Assembly: GCA_949987705.1 (NCBI GenBank)
Contig: OX465281.1
Span: 102,943,248-103,007,247 of the forward strand
DNA: 64,000 nucleotides
Origin: Thereva unica
Lineage: Eukaryota > Arthropoda > Insecta > Diptera > Therevidae
Direction: 5' to 3'
Position numbers and translations under genes: made by a program. The notes beneath the pieces were generated by a model. The model did not search any database. It had not been told where the DNA came from and worked only from the letters and a program-made list of their open reading frames with translations. Of the stretch, positions 33,733 through 45,370 are shown piece by piece; positions within the stretch are counted from its first letter, which is position 1; the number at the start of each line of letters is the position of its first letter.

Positions 33733-34143
33733 CTATTAACTAATATGCTTAGCGTGAGTATTAGTAGATGTCCTTAAAAGGAGTCTTTTTAATCTCATTA
33801 GCCGTTAGATATGTTTCCTTTTGCTTGCGTGGGTTACATGCAATTCATCATTGAATCGTTGAAGCCCGTTATCGTTGACGCCCGTTGATCTTGCTCCCGC
33901 GAGTTTTAGTAATCTAGTAGCTATAGTGACTTAAAATTCTTCCCTTCATCCTCCCCGATTGTGTGATAGTGGTATCGTTGGCAAGTGATAGTGATTTATA
34001 AATAAAAATAATAACTATTCATAAAAAACGTGAATTTCCCTTCAAATAAAACTAAATTGGACTTTGGACCTTCGTGCCAACATAATTATAGCTACTACTT
34101 TAAAAACTCTTTTAATTTAATAAAATACATTTACTCTTTCAAA

Positions 34144-35640
34144 ATGTACAAATGTCGTAATAGTACATGTTCCGACAATAGCTCTTCAACTCTTGCAGCA
34201 GAATGGATATCGTGTAGCGGTATCTGTGACAGCTCTTTCCATGCATCATGCATTGGACTTTCGCGCTCTTCGATCAAGTATATGAACGAATTTAAAAAAT
34301 CGTTCAAGTTCTACTGCCCTGATTGCAGAGCAATAAACCTGACTCACCTATTACGTGCAATTAAAACCAACAACAACAACATATTGGATTTAACCGAGTC
34401 TGTTAATCAACTGAAAAGCGATTTTGACGCTCGCAGCGCGAAAGCTTTAAGCTTGGAGAAGAACACGCAGCTTTTAATCCAAAACGTCGACGAACTTACA
34501 TGCACAGTTGATGGAATCGTCAGTAATTTGGGTAATTACTCCAAAATCTTTGACATCATTAACTCCAAACTCGACAAGTTATCTAATAAAGATAACACTA
34601 ATGATATAGTCGACCAGTTATCCGAATTTATTAAATTCGAGCTGAATTCCATCAATACGGCGATAAAAAAAATCAAACTGACTGCAGATATTGAGACAGA
34701 CAAAAACTGCGAAATAACGAATCTGCTATCAAAAATCCCCGCCTGTCCCGATAAGCTCGCTACTCTTGATAACGCAATCATTCAGCTGAAAAACGACTTA
34801 AGAGCGCAGTTCAGTCATCTGGCAGCAGAATTGGCGTCGGTCAATCTGTCGGTGGTTGAAGGCCAGAACAATGGCGTGACCTCCAATCCAGTCTTAGATA
34901 TACCGACAATATCTCTCTCAGACGAGTTAGAGAAAGCTCAGCTACGTGACAACTGGATTGCAGCCAACCAAAGCAGCTACAACTGTGGTGATAATTTTAC
35001 CTTTGGCCCCCCTAACCTTTCAAACCTCCACGTACAGACCCTAGCGATTTCGTCTAGCCCAAGTCCTTCTCTTCCCCCGCTGCACCTACCTGAACAAACT
35101 ATCAGTAAATTCGGAGCAACGTGGTCATTAGATGAATGGGGCAACAGATTAAAAAAATTAAAGGAAGCAAACAAGCTGAACACTGGAATGCATAAAGCAA
35201 ATACTAGCTGCAAGCAACGACTAAATTCAAAAGAAGTACCACGCAGTAATAATAACATCAGCAGTACATCAAAGACTTCACAACCGGACAAGGAAGCGTA
35301 TTTCCTCAAAGGCGCACCAGCTCATGCAGACTGCTCATGGGTATACAACTTGTTCCAAATGGATTTCTCCATCAGACTACTTGATTGCGTAGTAGTTCCA
35401 TCCCGGAACAATAAGATATTCAAGTGCTTTAAGGTCGTCATGCCTACCAGATATCAATGGCTGTTTTTCAACCCAGGATGCTCGGATGCTTTTAAATGGA
35501 AGAACTTAACCCTCTACCGTTTGAGTAATAGCTTAAGTAATATAATTAAGAAATCTAATAAGATAAGTGGTACTAAAACTAGGATTAATCACCCAATCAA
35601 AAGCTCCAAATCATCTAACACACAAGTACAACAATTACCT
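34144..35640 (+). CDS. LINE ORF1 protein with PHD-type zinc finger, C-terminus lost
   Basis: ATG 34144 is chosen because the longer frame upstream has only a GTG start. Residues 4-61 form a C4HC3 PHD-like finger (C4, C9, C24, C28, H33, C36, C58, C61). About 250 residues of probable coiled coil follow, then a Ser/Pro-rich linker. The last part has an FKCFKVVMPTRYQWLFF segment. PHD-like ORF1 proteins are known in CR1/Jockey-group LINEs, where ORF1 binds RNA in the ribonucleoprotein. The reading frame runs on to 35733 but from about 35640 overlaps the reverse transcriptase in another frame, because an internal deletion fused the two. Confidence 0.75.
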
Positions 35641-37063
35641 TCTACTAATTATAGATCTTATAGGAGCAATACCATTATCGATTGGAAAGTTTCCCACACA
35701 ATGGAAGAAATCCTTCCTCACACCGATCTATAAAGCATGTGATAAGAATTCAGTTGACAATTACAGGGGCATTGCCATACTTTCAACAATACCCAAACTA
35801 TTCGAAAAACTTGTCTACGACAAGATTGCCCCTGTAATCGACCCACACCTTAACGAGCAACAACATGGGTTCAGAAAAGGGCGTTCGACCACCTCAAATC
35901 TTATGGTTCTTATCTCCGAACTACTTTGTGCTATGGAGAGTGGCCATCAAATTGATGCTGTCTACACGGATTTCAGCAAGGCATTTGACCGAGTAGACCA
36001 CCATATTCTAATAGCAAAACTATTAAAATTTGGAATCTCCGGTCCTTCCCTGGAATGGATAAAATCGTACCTTCATGGCAGAACACAAGTTGTGCGATTT
36101 CAAGGATTTCTGTCCAACGAAATTGAAGCAACTTCCGGTGTTCCTCAGGGTAGTCACCTGGGTCCTCTTCTTTTTAATATCTTCATCTCCGATTTGTCTG
36201 ATAAATTAGTCAACATTCCTCATCTTTTCTACGCTGATGACCTCAAAATTTATAGCACAATCAAGTCCCAAACTGATGTATCCTTTTTCCAATCAAAGCT
36301 TAATGCATTACAAGACTGGTGCACCATCAACAAATTACATCTTAACATCAGCAAATGCCATGCAATAACCTTCTCCCGCAGAAAAAACACACAACTGCAT
36401 TATTATTATCTAAACGACAAGATATTGAATCATGTCGACCATATTGTGGATCTAGGGGTTGTCCTAGACAACAAATTGAATTTCAATCTACACTATGATA
36501 ATATTACCGCCAGAGCCAACAAGTTACTTGGCTTTATAAAGAGAAGGGCTAAGGAATTCGGCGATGTAAGAGTCACAAAGACACTCTTCTGCTCACTAGT
36601 CCGTCCAATCCTGGAATACGCATGCCCGATCTGGGATCCTATATTCCAAGTAAGCAGCAGCAGGATTGAATCTATTCAGAAGAGATTTCTTCTCTTCGCC
36701 TTGAGAAATCAGTACGACTCCCAAGATTATCTCAGTCTACCACCCTACTCAGAGAGACTCAAAGTGTTGGACCTCATGCCCCTGTCCTGTCGGCGTAAAT
36801 TGCTTATATCGTGCTTTACCTTGGATGTCTTGAACGGAAACCTCAATGTAGAAACTCTTTCTAATAGGATCAAATTCAACGACCAAATTCGACATACCAG
36901 GCATACCAAACTGCTAATGGAATACAGACATCGTACCGACTATGCAAGGAATGAACCCGTCAACAGATGCTGTCGGGTCTTTAACAGTTATGGATCTTGC
37001 TATACCCCTGCCATAAATAAATTATCCTACAAAAAAAGACTCAAATCCATACTAACAACGTAA
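35567..37063 (+). pseudogene. LINE reverse transcriptase lacking its endonuclease
   Basis: From about 35640 the frame reads a CR1/Jockey-type reverse transcriptase: FPTQWKKSFLTPIYK, VDNYRGIAIL, HGFRKGRSTTSNL, YTDFSKAFDRVDH, GVPQGSHLGPLLF, then the catalytic FYADDL. The C-terminal PILEYACPIW and KRFLLFALR blocks reach the stop at 37063. The polymerase body is open and its catalytic residues are present. The apurinic-type endonuclease domain and the first polymerase block, which normally lie between ORF1 and here, are absent. The deletion junction is at about 35520-35640. It cannot nick its own target unless helped in trans. Confidence 0.88.
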
Positions 37064-37150
37064 ACTTAATAACTAGTGCGTATAATATATGTACGTCAAA
37101 ATGTTCCTTATGTTTTATGTAATTTTAGACTAAGTGTGCCTTGCTTGGCG

Positions 37151-37183
<33 letters not shown>

Positions 37184-37184
37184 G
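37064..37184 (+). other. LINE 3' untranslated region with (AAAT)n tail
   Basis: A short untranslated region ends in TTGGCGAAATAAATAAATAA and further AAAT units. A microsatellite tail instead of poly(A) is typical for CR1/Jockey-like elements and marks the true 3' end. Confidence 0.85.
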
Positions 37185-37670
37185 GATTTTTTTAACTTTA
37201 TTATTGCATTCTTAGTTGTCTTCATCAGAGCCTCCTCTCAGCGCTTGGTTGTGCTAAGTAGGTAAATTTTTCTTGGCCCAGCTGAGAAGAGCGCCTTCTG
37301 TTCTAGAAGGGTTTACTCTATTATTATTAATAATTGTCAAATTTCACCCAGCGAAATCATCATTTTTTCATCCTCCTTGCCCTTCCTGAGCAAAACAATA
37401 GGAATAAGCATCTATTTTTAGATCCACCGCCACTAAATCAAAGCCGCAGCTTCTGATTTTTTTCAAATGCGCGAAGGGCTTTAACTTGAACAAGGAAAAG
37501 TTTATTTCGGAAACTAACCATATATAGCGGAGCATAAAACCCTGCGATACTAGCGCACCCAGCTCGTGGTGCCGTAACTGGAAGTTAATTTGACTCGCGT
37601 CTGTCCATATCTACTTAGTATATAATCAATGTACCCGCACAGGAATCTATTTTTAGATCCGAAATAGAGG
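37185..37670. other. Unassigned sequence left of the foldback element
   Basis: No gene was recognised. GTCCATATCTACTTAGTATA at about 37600 recurs in direct orientation as GTCCATATCTACTTACTCTA at about 39742, so the two outer flanks of the foldback element share about 30 bp. Confidence 0.45.
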
Positions 37671-39447
37671 AAGAGCCAGCGACGTATTTTGGGTTGTCAT
37701 TTCATTAGTCATGAAAATTTCCACACTGAATCTTATACACCTGCTGAACAATAAAAGCTAATTCTGGCAACCCCCAGTGGCCGGAATGTAGTACCCTAAA
37801 ATTACAAAGGGGGTAGGAAATAAAGTTCAATTTTGTTATAGTATTAGTCATGAATTTTCAGGAGCTTATTTTTGATGGTATTCTCTGTTTATAAAAAATA
37901 TTGCCAGAACATTTCCCCTTCACCAAAGTGCCGCCAGAACGCTGTAAATATTCATTTAACAAAACGCTATTTTTGTTATTTCATTATAGTTGAGTCGCCT
38001 GAGTCAGACTAAATGTTAACTGATGAAACTTTTTCTAAAAATATAGTTTTTCGTGAGTAGAATATGTTAAAAAAGAGTTTCGGAAAATTGGTTGTATGCT
38101 TCCCCTAAAAAAACCCCTAAAAACAGAAAATTTAGTTTTTGGCTAATATCTCTTAAACGGAAAGTCCTATCCTAAATTATTGTTTACAAAGTTTATAGAT
38201 CATGCAATTATCTACAAAAAATGATATAACACATTTTCCCGTAAGAATCGCCGTTCATGAGATATTGCCGTTTTAAAGATTTAAAATACTCTTGCAACTT
38301 GTATAGGTCGCCAGACGTTCAATAAATCCCCTGTTGCACTACGTGGCTAATATTATATTTTCAGGGGTAATTCCAGGATGATTTTGGAGAGAAAAATTGT
38401 TCTAGAGAGGGTTCTATCCCCACTATCTACTACGATACAGGGTGTTTACGAAAGAACAAAATGTATTTTTTTATATTTACTTAAAGTTGAATAACTCCTA
38501 GAAGACGAATTATCGTAGAGCAATGTGATTAGGTTCATCTTTTAGGTAAATGTGTATTATTTTATATGATATTTAGAAAAGGAACTTAAGTGACTCCGTT
38601 TACAAGTTATGTAGGTTCAAAATATAACCAAATTGCTAAAATATTGGAATTTTTCTGAAAAAACCAAGAATATTGGGATTTAGATCACATTTTTTAATTC
38701 CCCCTCTGTAGAACAATTTTTATCTCCAAAAACATCCTGGAATCACCCCTGAAAATATTAGCCACACAGTGCAATAGAGGATATATTGAACGTCTGGTGA
38801 CCTATACAGATTGCGAATTAGGGGAAGAGTATTTTAAATCTTTAAAACGGCGATATCTAATGAACGACAATTCTTACGGGAAAATGAGTTATATCATTTT
38901 TTGTAGATAATTGCATGATCTACAAACTTTGTAAACAATATTTTAGGATAGGACTTTCCGTTTAAGAAATATAAGCCAAAAACGAAATTTTCTGATTTTA
39001 GGGGGTTTTTAAGGGGTAGCGTACAACCAATTTTCCGAAACTCTTTTTTAAAATATTCTACTCACGAAAAACTATATTTTTAAAAAAAGTTTCGTCAGTT
39101 AACATTTAGTCTGACTCAGGCGACTCAACTATAATGAAATAACAAAAATAGCGTTTTGTTAAATGAATATTTACAGCGTTCTGGCGGCACTTTGGTGAAG
39201 GGGAAATGTTCTGGCAATATTTTTTATAAACAGAGAATACCATCAAAAATAAGCTCCTGAAAATTCATGACTAATACTATAACAAAATTGAACTTTATTT
39301 CCTACCCCCTTTGTAATTTTAGGGTACTACATTCCGGCCACTGGGGGTTGCCAGAATTAGCTTTTATTGTTCAGCAGGTGTATAAGATTCAGTGTGGAAA
39401 TTTTCATGACTAATGAAATGACAACCCAAAAAACGTCGCTGGCTCTT
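37671..39447. mobile_element. 1.8-kb foldback element with 735-bp inverted arms
   Basis: The arms 37671 to about 38407 and about 38706-39447 are inverted copies (AAGAGCCAGCGACG at one end, CGTCGCTGGCTCTT at the other) around a spacer of about 300 bp. The spacer includes ACGATACAGGGTGTTTACG, which resembles the start of the other MITE family's ends. Several substitutions and small indels separate the arms. There is no transposase. Confidence 0.88.
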
Positions 39448-39771
39448 GGTCTAAAACTTTTGGCTTTTTTTCTACCATGCGTCAAGGGCTTTGAAATGCT
39501 TTTTTTAAATTCAGGCGCAAACCTGTTTTTTTTTTCAATTTCCTCTAAAAAATAACAAAATTAAAAAATGTGTCTATTTTAGGATTATTATGCACTTACA
39601 AAGAAATATTATTATTAATATTATTAAACTAATGTTGTAAACCCATTCCCATTAATTTTAGAGGTTTACAACAGAAATTCGCAGCTTAAAACTTAAATCA
39701 GTGTAACTATCGCCATCTAACAAGATAACCTGAAAGATGTTTGTCCATATCTACTTACTCTATAATCAATG
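39448..39771. other. Unassigned sequence between foldback element and LTR
   Basis: AT-rich, no gene recognised. It ends in the direct-repeat phrase GTCCATATCTACTTACTCTA and AATCAATG, after which the truncated gypsy LTR begins. Confidence 0.45.
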
Positions 39772-40122
39772 CATACCACTAGGTTCGACAAAAGGGACGA
39801 AGGTTCCAGAAGTTAGATAAAGGTGGTGCTGGGATATAAAAGTGACTTGCAGGCGCTGAGGGAGTCAGTTTTGATTTAAAAGGCTATAAAAGTGTTTTAA
39901 AGTGAGAACAGTGAAAAGTAGTATTATAAAAGTGGACTATAAAGCGATAGATAGAATTTAATAGTGCGAGATAGTAAATTAGAAGTGATTATGGTGAACT
40001 GTGAGAATTGTGTTTGTTGTTAAATTGTGTGTTGGTTTGTAATAAATAAATTTTGTGCGGATAATTAAAAAGTGTATTCCTTAATTAATCCTACGAATCC
40101 GTTAAGCCGTAAAAACGTAACA
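39772..40122 (+). repeat. 5' LTR of 412-like copy 2, left end truncated
   Basis: It matches 62749-63094 and the copy 1 LTRs. It starts at CATACCACTAGG, so the first 60-80 bp of the LTR (TGTTG...) are missing. It ends CGTAACA. It holds a TATAAAAG box near 39834 and the GAGTCAG initiator near 39863. Compared by eye with the 3' LTR it shows about ten substitutions and one small indel, clearly more than the LTR pair of the BEL element nested inside. Confidence 0.85.
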
Positions 40123-40123
40123 A

Positions 40124-40141
40124 CTGGTGTCAGAAGTGGGA
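40124..40141 (+). promoter_or_regulatory. Primer-binding site of 412-like copy 2
   Basis: CTGGTGTCAGAAGTGGGA directly follows the LTR end. It is the same as in copy 1 apart from the first base. Confidence 0.75.
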
Positions 40142-40225
40142 TTAATTAAGAGATAAGTGAAATAAGTGAACTTGAGAAACTAGAATTTAAATTTTGTGCG
40201 TGAGAAATAAGGACTTATTAATAAA

Positions 40226-41635
40226 ATGGGTCGAAAATTAGTGGATTTGCACATTGTGGAGTTGAAAAGAGAATTAAGTAAACGGTCGTTGTCGACGGTG
40301 GGGGCTAAAAACTCTGCCCTGCTTCGAGGAACTATGGTGAACGAAGGTTAGGATCCTGAAACCTACATGTTTGAAGCCGAAGTAGAAGCAGAACCAGAAG
40401 AATCAACAGTAAGTATGGCAGAACTTTTTAAGACATTGATGGTGATGAAGGAGGCGCAAGAACGGTCATCAGCAGAGCTGAAAGAAGCGCAAGAACGGTC
40501 ATCAGCAGAGATGAAGGAAGCAACAACAGAGATGAAGGAAGCGCAAGAACGTTCGACAACAGATACAGAAATTGAATGAACAGAAATTGTTAGCAGTAGC
40601 TCATGAACCCTCGTTAGCAGAACTCAAAGAGTCTATGGAAGAGCACTTTCTGTCGACAACAAGCTAGATAACATGAAAGAAAATTTAAGGAATGATCTGG
40701 AAAATCTCGAATCTTCCATCAAGGCAAATGTGAGGAATGATCTGGAAAATCTCGAATCTTCCATCAAGGCAAATGTAAGGAATGATATGGATAATCTCGA
40801 ATCTTCCATCAAGGCAAACGTAAGGAATAATCTAGGAAAACTCGAAATTGAACTAAAAACCGTCAGAGCCGATCTAGAAAGAGTAAAGATTCACCACCCA
40901 GCGACGGCATCTCATGAAGTCATCGGAGTTAGGAAACTACAGCCTCCAACTTTCGACGGGCAAAGCCCATGGCCTACGTATAAGCTTCAATTCGAAGCGG
41001 CAGCAGCAGGCAATTTCTGGACTGAGGAGGAAAAAGCAACGGCCTTAACGTTGTCACTAAGGGGCACAGCAGCAGAAATATTGCAGTCAATACCAGCAGA
41101 ACATGGCAACAGCTACGGGTTCTTAGTTAAAGCGCTGGAAATGCGTTACGGTGATCAGCACCTGCAAGAGGTTTATCGACTTCAACTTCGAAATAGACTT
41201 CAAAAGCCAGGAGAAACTTTACAGCAACTATGCGTCGATATCGAGAGGTTAGTGCATCTGGCTTATCCTAGTTTCGGCCAAAACTACATCAACGAAGTAG
41301 CAAGAGAGGCTTTCCTTAACTCTTTTGCCTACCGAGATCTACAACAAGCAGCCAGATTGGCCGGAAAGAAGAATACCGCTGAAGTTTTGGCATATGCTCT
41401 GGCATACGAGGCAGCGAAGCAAGCATCAAGAAGTGCAGTCCGTCTCAGAGAGATCCACACAACAGAAGATATTTGCAACAGAATGAATACAACGGAAGTA
41501 CACTCCGAAGCTGGAACTGTAGTGAACCGGGTCATTTGCAAAAGAACTGCAGAAAGCGAAGGAGAGCAGAGTCTCCCGAAAATAGGAGTGGTGGCACTTG
41601 TTGTGAAAAATGTGAACATCGCTGAAAGGTGACCA
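40226..41635 (+). pseudogene. gag: Gag of 412-like copy 2, broken
   Basis: ATG 40226 starts a charged coiled-coil protein but meets a TAG at 40349-40351. The same frame continues to 40579, is lost by a frameshift, and resumes at 40673-41632. A 16-residue unit (ANVRNDLENLESSIK-type) is tandemly repeated at about 40675-40845, while copy 1 has one. A capsid-like part follows (LQPPTFDGQSPWPTYKLQFE, then RYGDQHLQEVYRLQLRNRLQ). Near the end another frameshift puts the nucleocapsid knuckle in a different frame, where it reads S-W-N-C...H...C, lacking the first Cys. Confidence 0.8.
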
Positions 41636-41699
41636 GAGGGAGGCCGAAAACAATGACTCCGTGTCTCCCCGCAGACAGCAGCAGGGAAACGAATAAAGA

Positions 41700-42200
41700 C
41701 TAACTCCATGGGTCGGGGAAATCGAAGCCCCCGGTGTCATCATCCCCACTATCAAACAGCTGCAGCGTAGTGGCAACAGCCTGGTCATCGATGGAAAGAT
41801 TGGAGCCGATAAATGCACAATAACTGTAGACACTGGTGCTTCAAAATCTGTTATCCGGGCTGACATGGTCGGTAATAAATGGCTGAAGGACGCACGCCAA
41901 TACAGACTGAAAACTGCAACAGGAGAGCCAGTACGATTACACGGGGAAATTATGTTGGATGTGGTTCTTGCTGACATTGGATTTTCACAGTCGTTCCTGG
42001 TAGCTGATATAACAGACGAGTGTATTCTCGGTCTGTACTTTATGAAAGCACATAAAATTCTACTGGACATCGGAGAGGAAATACTGAGATATGACAACAA
42101 GGAGATTCCAATAGCCACAGGATCCACTTGTTATTCGCAGCTTAAAGTCGTGAAGATACCGTGCTTCCTCCGTGTGCTGAGAAATTGGTACGAGCGATAG
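41700..42200 (+). pseudogene. pol: Protease region of 412-like copy 2
   Basis: An aspartic protease with the active-site text VDTGASKSVI (Asp codon at 41829-41831) is followed by the flap region and the CILGLYFMKAHKILLDI segment typical of this family (ILG-L-F motif). The frame ends at 42200 by a frameshift relative to the reverse transcriptase, which reads in another frame from at least 42161. Confidence 0.8.
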
Positions 42201-43180
42201 TCGATGGTGATCCCGGGAGCTACCGATTTTACCTTATCGAACCAGAACAAAGGGAACCAATCAAAAATGTAGCAATTGGAAAATGTCTGGTGAGCATCGA
42301 CGACAAAAAGGAGGTATTTGTGAGAGTGCTAAATACTAACGAACGAGAAATACGATTGAAGAAGGACACGGTTTTGGGGAAAGGAGAACCGGCAAAACAG
42401 ATTACATTATTGAAGTGCGCTATCATGGAAACGGTTCCAAAACCAATGCCAAAGGCCACGAAATTAGCAAACACAGTGCTCTCAACTAGTTGTCTTGAAC
42501 AAAAGCAGTATCTCCAGGCAAGAAAATTAGTAGAGGAGTTCAGTGACATCTTCGCCATGAGAGATGATGACTTTGGGAAAACTAACATCGTTCAACACAG
42601 GATCGATACCAAAGATGCCCAGCCAATTAAAAAACCTCCGAGAAGACTACCACTAGCCAAGCGGGAAGAGGCAGCCAATATGATTGAAGATATGAGAAGA
42701 CAAGACCTTATAGAGGAGTCGAAAAGCCCTTGGATATCTCTCGTGGTTTTAGTCAGAAAGAAAGATGGCAATACAAACTTTTGCGTGGATTATCGGCGGT
42801 TAAATGACATCACTAAAAAGGACAGCTACCCATTACCTCGAATCGATGACACCCTGGATACTCTCTCTGGAGCTCAACGGTTTTCTACCTTGGATCTTAA
42901 GAGCGGCTACTGGCAAGTCGAAATTCACCCCGAGGATCGAGAAAAGACAGCCTTCTCTGTAGGAAACGGCCTGTGGCAGTTTACAGTTATGCCGTTTGGA
43001 CTGTGTAATGCTCCAGCTACATTCGAACGACTGATGGAATGCGTCTTGCGAGGACTGACATGGAAGACTTGTCTGGTTTATTTGGACGATCGTCGTTGGA
43101 AAAAGTTTCGAGGAACATCCGGGCAATCTACGAGAGGTTTTCCAAAAGTTGAGAACTGCCCAACTGAAACTCAAACCTAA
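42161..43180 (+). pseudogene. pol: Reverse transcriptase, N-terminal and palm part
   Basis: The gypsy-type blocks are FCVDYRRLNDITKKDSYPLP, FSTLDLKSGYWQVEI and FTVMPFGLCNAPATFERLM, then the catalytic YLDD at about 43080. The frame is lost within about 15 bp after YLDD and the thumb continues in the next frame from before 43149. The enzyme copies element RNA to DNA; this copy is inactive unless frameshifting rescues it. Confidence 0.85.
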
Positions 43181-44348
43181 AAAGTGCGTACTGTTCCGAG
43201 ACCAAGTCAACTATCTCGGACATGTATTTTCCTACAATGGAGTTCAAACAGATCCTGAGAAAATAACAGCGGTTAAGAATTGGCCCACACCGAAGGATAA
43301 ACATGAACTTCGAAGCTTTTTGAGACTTGCCACCTATTATAGGCATTTTGTCAGGAATTTTGCCGACATAGCTAAGGAATTACATAAACTGACAGAAAAA
43401 GGAAAACCATTTATCTGGACAGAAAAGTGCGAGGAAAGTTTCAACACACTAAAACGAGGACTTTGCCAAGCACCAATACTCACATACCCGAAACCAGGCG
43501 AAAGACTCATATTGGACACAGACGCGAGTAATGTCGGGATTGGTGCAGTGTTATCACAAAATTTCGAAGGACAGGAAAAGGTCATAGCTTACTACAGTAG
43601 AGCGCTGTCAAAATTGGAGCGGAATTACTGTGTCACAAGAAGTGAACTATTGGCAATCGTGGACTCAACTAAACACTTCCACAAGTATCTCTATGGGCAA
43701 AACTTCATCCTGCGAACGGATCATGCAGCATTAAAATGGCTGATGCAATTCAAAAATCCTGAAGGACAAGTGGCAAGATGGATCGAGAGACTTCAGTCCT
43801 ACGACCTCAATATAAGCCACAGAAATGGAAGAAACCATGTAAATGCAGATGCACTCTTCCGGCGACCATGCGTACCAGACTGCAAACATTGTGGACGTAT
43901 CGAGGAAAAGTGTCAAAGGACGACAGTCGAGCCAACGACCGGATGGGATGACCAGGGACTCCGAGACGCCCAACGCGACGACCCGGATATTTCTTCAATT
44001 CTGACATGGAAGGAATACGAGGAAAAGCCTGAATGGAAGGACATTGCAGAGAGGAGCGAAACCCTGAAGAACTATTGGGTCCAATGGGATTCCTTGCACA
44101 TTGAGCGAGGAGTATTAAAGCGCAAATGGGAAACCGCTGACGGTACCTCTCATCGAATGCAGGTATTAGTCCCCCGCGTTAGAATAAGAGATATTCTCGA
44201 GGAGTGTCATAATGGCGCATCAGGAAGACATCTGGGAGTCAATAAAACTTTGGCAACTTTGGATTCTATTGGCTTCACATGCGAGACGATGTTGCAGACT
44301 GGTGCCGTAAATGCACAACTTGTGCCAGCAGCAAGAGCCCTCGAGTAA
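43149..44348 (+). pseudogene. pol: RT thumb, RNase H and integrase zinc domain start
   Basis: 399 codons are open. They hold the KKCVLFRDQVNYLGHVFS thumb and connection, then RNase H with LDTDASNVGIGAVLSQ (first Asp), RSELLAIV (Glu) and LRTDHAALKW (Asp). A linker follows with a HNGASGRHLG half of the integrase HHCC zinc domain. A frameshift at about 44275 moves the CRKCTTC half into the next frame. Confidence 0.88.
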
Positions 44349-44827
44349 GAACAAAAGGAGAAATACAGCAATACAACGTGGGAGCCCCATTTGAAAGAAT
44401 CGCAATCGATGTGGCGGGACCTTTACCGGTATCAGACCGAGGAAATCGTTACATTTTGATGGTCATGGATTACTTCATGAACAATTGGATCCGCAGATTT
44501 GGTGTTCCTCATGAGCTTCATTCTGACCAAGGGAGAAACTTTGAATCTCAAGTTTTTCAAGAAGTATGTAAGATACTTGGAGTGAAGAAGACCAGGACGA
44601 CGCCCCTTCATCCCCAGTCCGATGGAATGGTAGAGCGATTCAAAAGGACAATGCTAGAACATCTAACGAAAGTTGTTAGTGAGCACCAGCGTGACTGGGA
44701 CAGTTACATCCCTATCTTTCTAATGGCGTATCGGACAGCGGTTCATAATTCAACAGGACAAACGCCTTGTAGGGTTATTTTTGGAAGACAAATTCGGCTG
44801 CCAAGCGACTTGAAATTTGGGGTACCT
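44279..44827 (+). pseudogene. pol: Integrase core, interrupted
   Basis: It carries CRKCTTC of the zinc domain, the core IAIDVAGPLP (first Asp), ELHSDQGRNFES (second Asp) and DGMVERFKRTM (Glu). Between the first and second Asp the spacing is short (the text jumps from VMDYF to NNWIRRFG), implying an in-frame loss of about 20 residues. Reading is cut at 44827 by the SINE. The same frame resumes at 45315-45370 and again after the BEL element at 61513, so both insertions came after this frame was laid down. Confidence 0.85.
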
Positions 44828-45306
44828 TTTTTTTTTTTTTATGTGAAAGACTAGAGTCACAGGAAACGCCCTTTATACTGTGTCGACAATCTATTTTCTT
44901 CATATAGAGTGCAATATCGAACAGCAGCTCTAGTCGGGGAAGAAAGGAACTGTCACAACCTACCCGCGATATTTTTAGTCCACCTACTTCCAACCATTAC
45001 TGTCGCGACTTTGACATCGGGGCATCGAGAAACAACTCGCTGGAGTGTTATGCCTCCTGAAACGAGTTGAATCTCATCAACCAACCGATGACATGCGCTT
45101 TTTTGGTGGAGCGGGGAAGGGCTAAGGAAGGCTATGACAGGAGGGATCAGGAATGTAAAGAGGGAAGAAGAAAGAAGGAAAGTTATGTGGGTGGGAAAGT
45201 GGAAAAGGCGAACGACCGTGGCGCTGCCGGGATTCGAACCCGGGACCTCTGGGATAGTAGCCAGGCGCCTTACTCCCTAGGCTACCGAGGCCCCGAAAGC
45301 AACCGA
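44828..45306 (-). mobile_element. tRNA-derived SINE inserted in the integrase
   Basis: On the minus strand the head (about 45295-45220) has an A-box (TAGCCTAGGGAGTAAGGC) and a perfect B-box (GGTTCGAATCCC) with a full T-arm. The body runs to a poly(A) seen as T13 on the plus strand at 44828-44840. Flanks GGGTACCT (44820-44827) and GGCTACCT (45307-45314) are a target-site duplication with one change. The acceptor and anticodon stems do not pair well, so the tRNA part is a promoter relic. Confidence 0.82.
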
Positions 45307-45370
45307 GGCTACCTGTTGAAAGCAACGATTCTAGTGGCGGTTATACAGGTGAACTTCGTGATCGACTCGC

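Noticed and set aside
41329..42127. Antisense ORFs of 126 and 233 codons across gag and protease
   Set aside because: They are shadows of the gypsy coding strand, with biased composition and no domains.
45220..45300. Functional tRNA gene on the minus strand
   Set aside because: The T-arm and B-box are perfect, but the acceptor and anticodon stems do not pair, and the block heads a poly(A)-tailed insertion with a target duplication, so it is a SINE.
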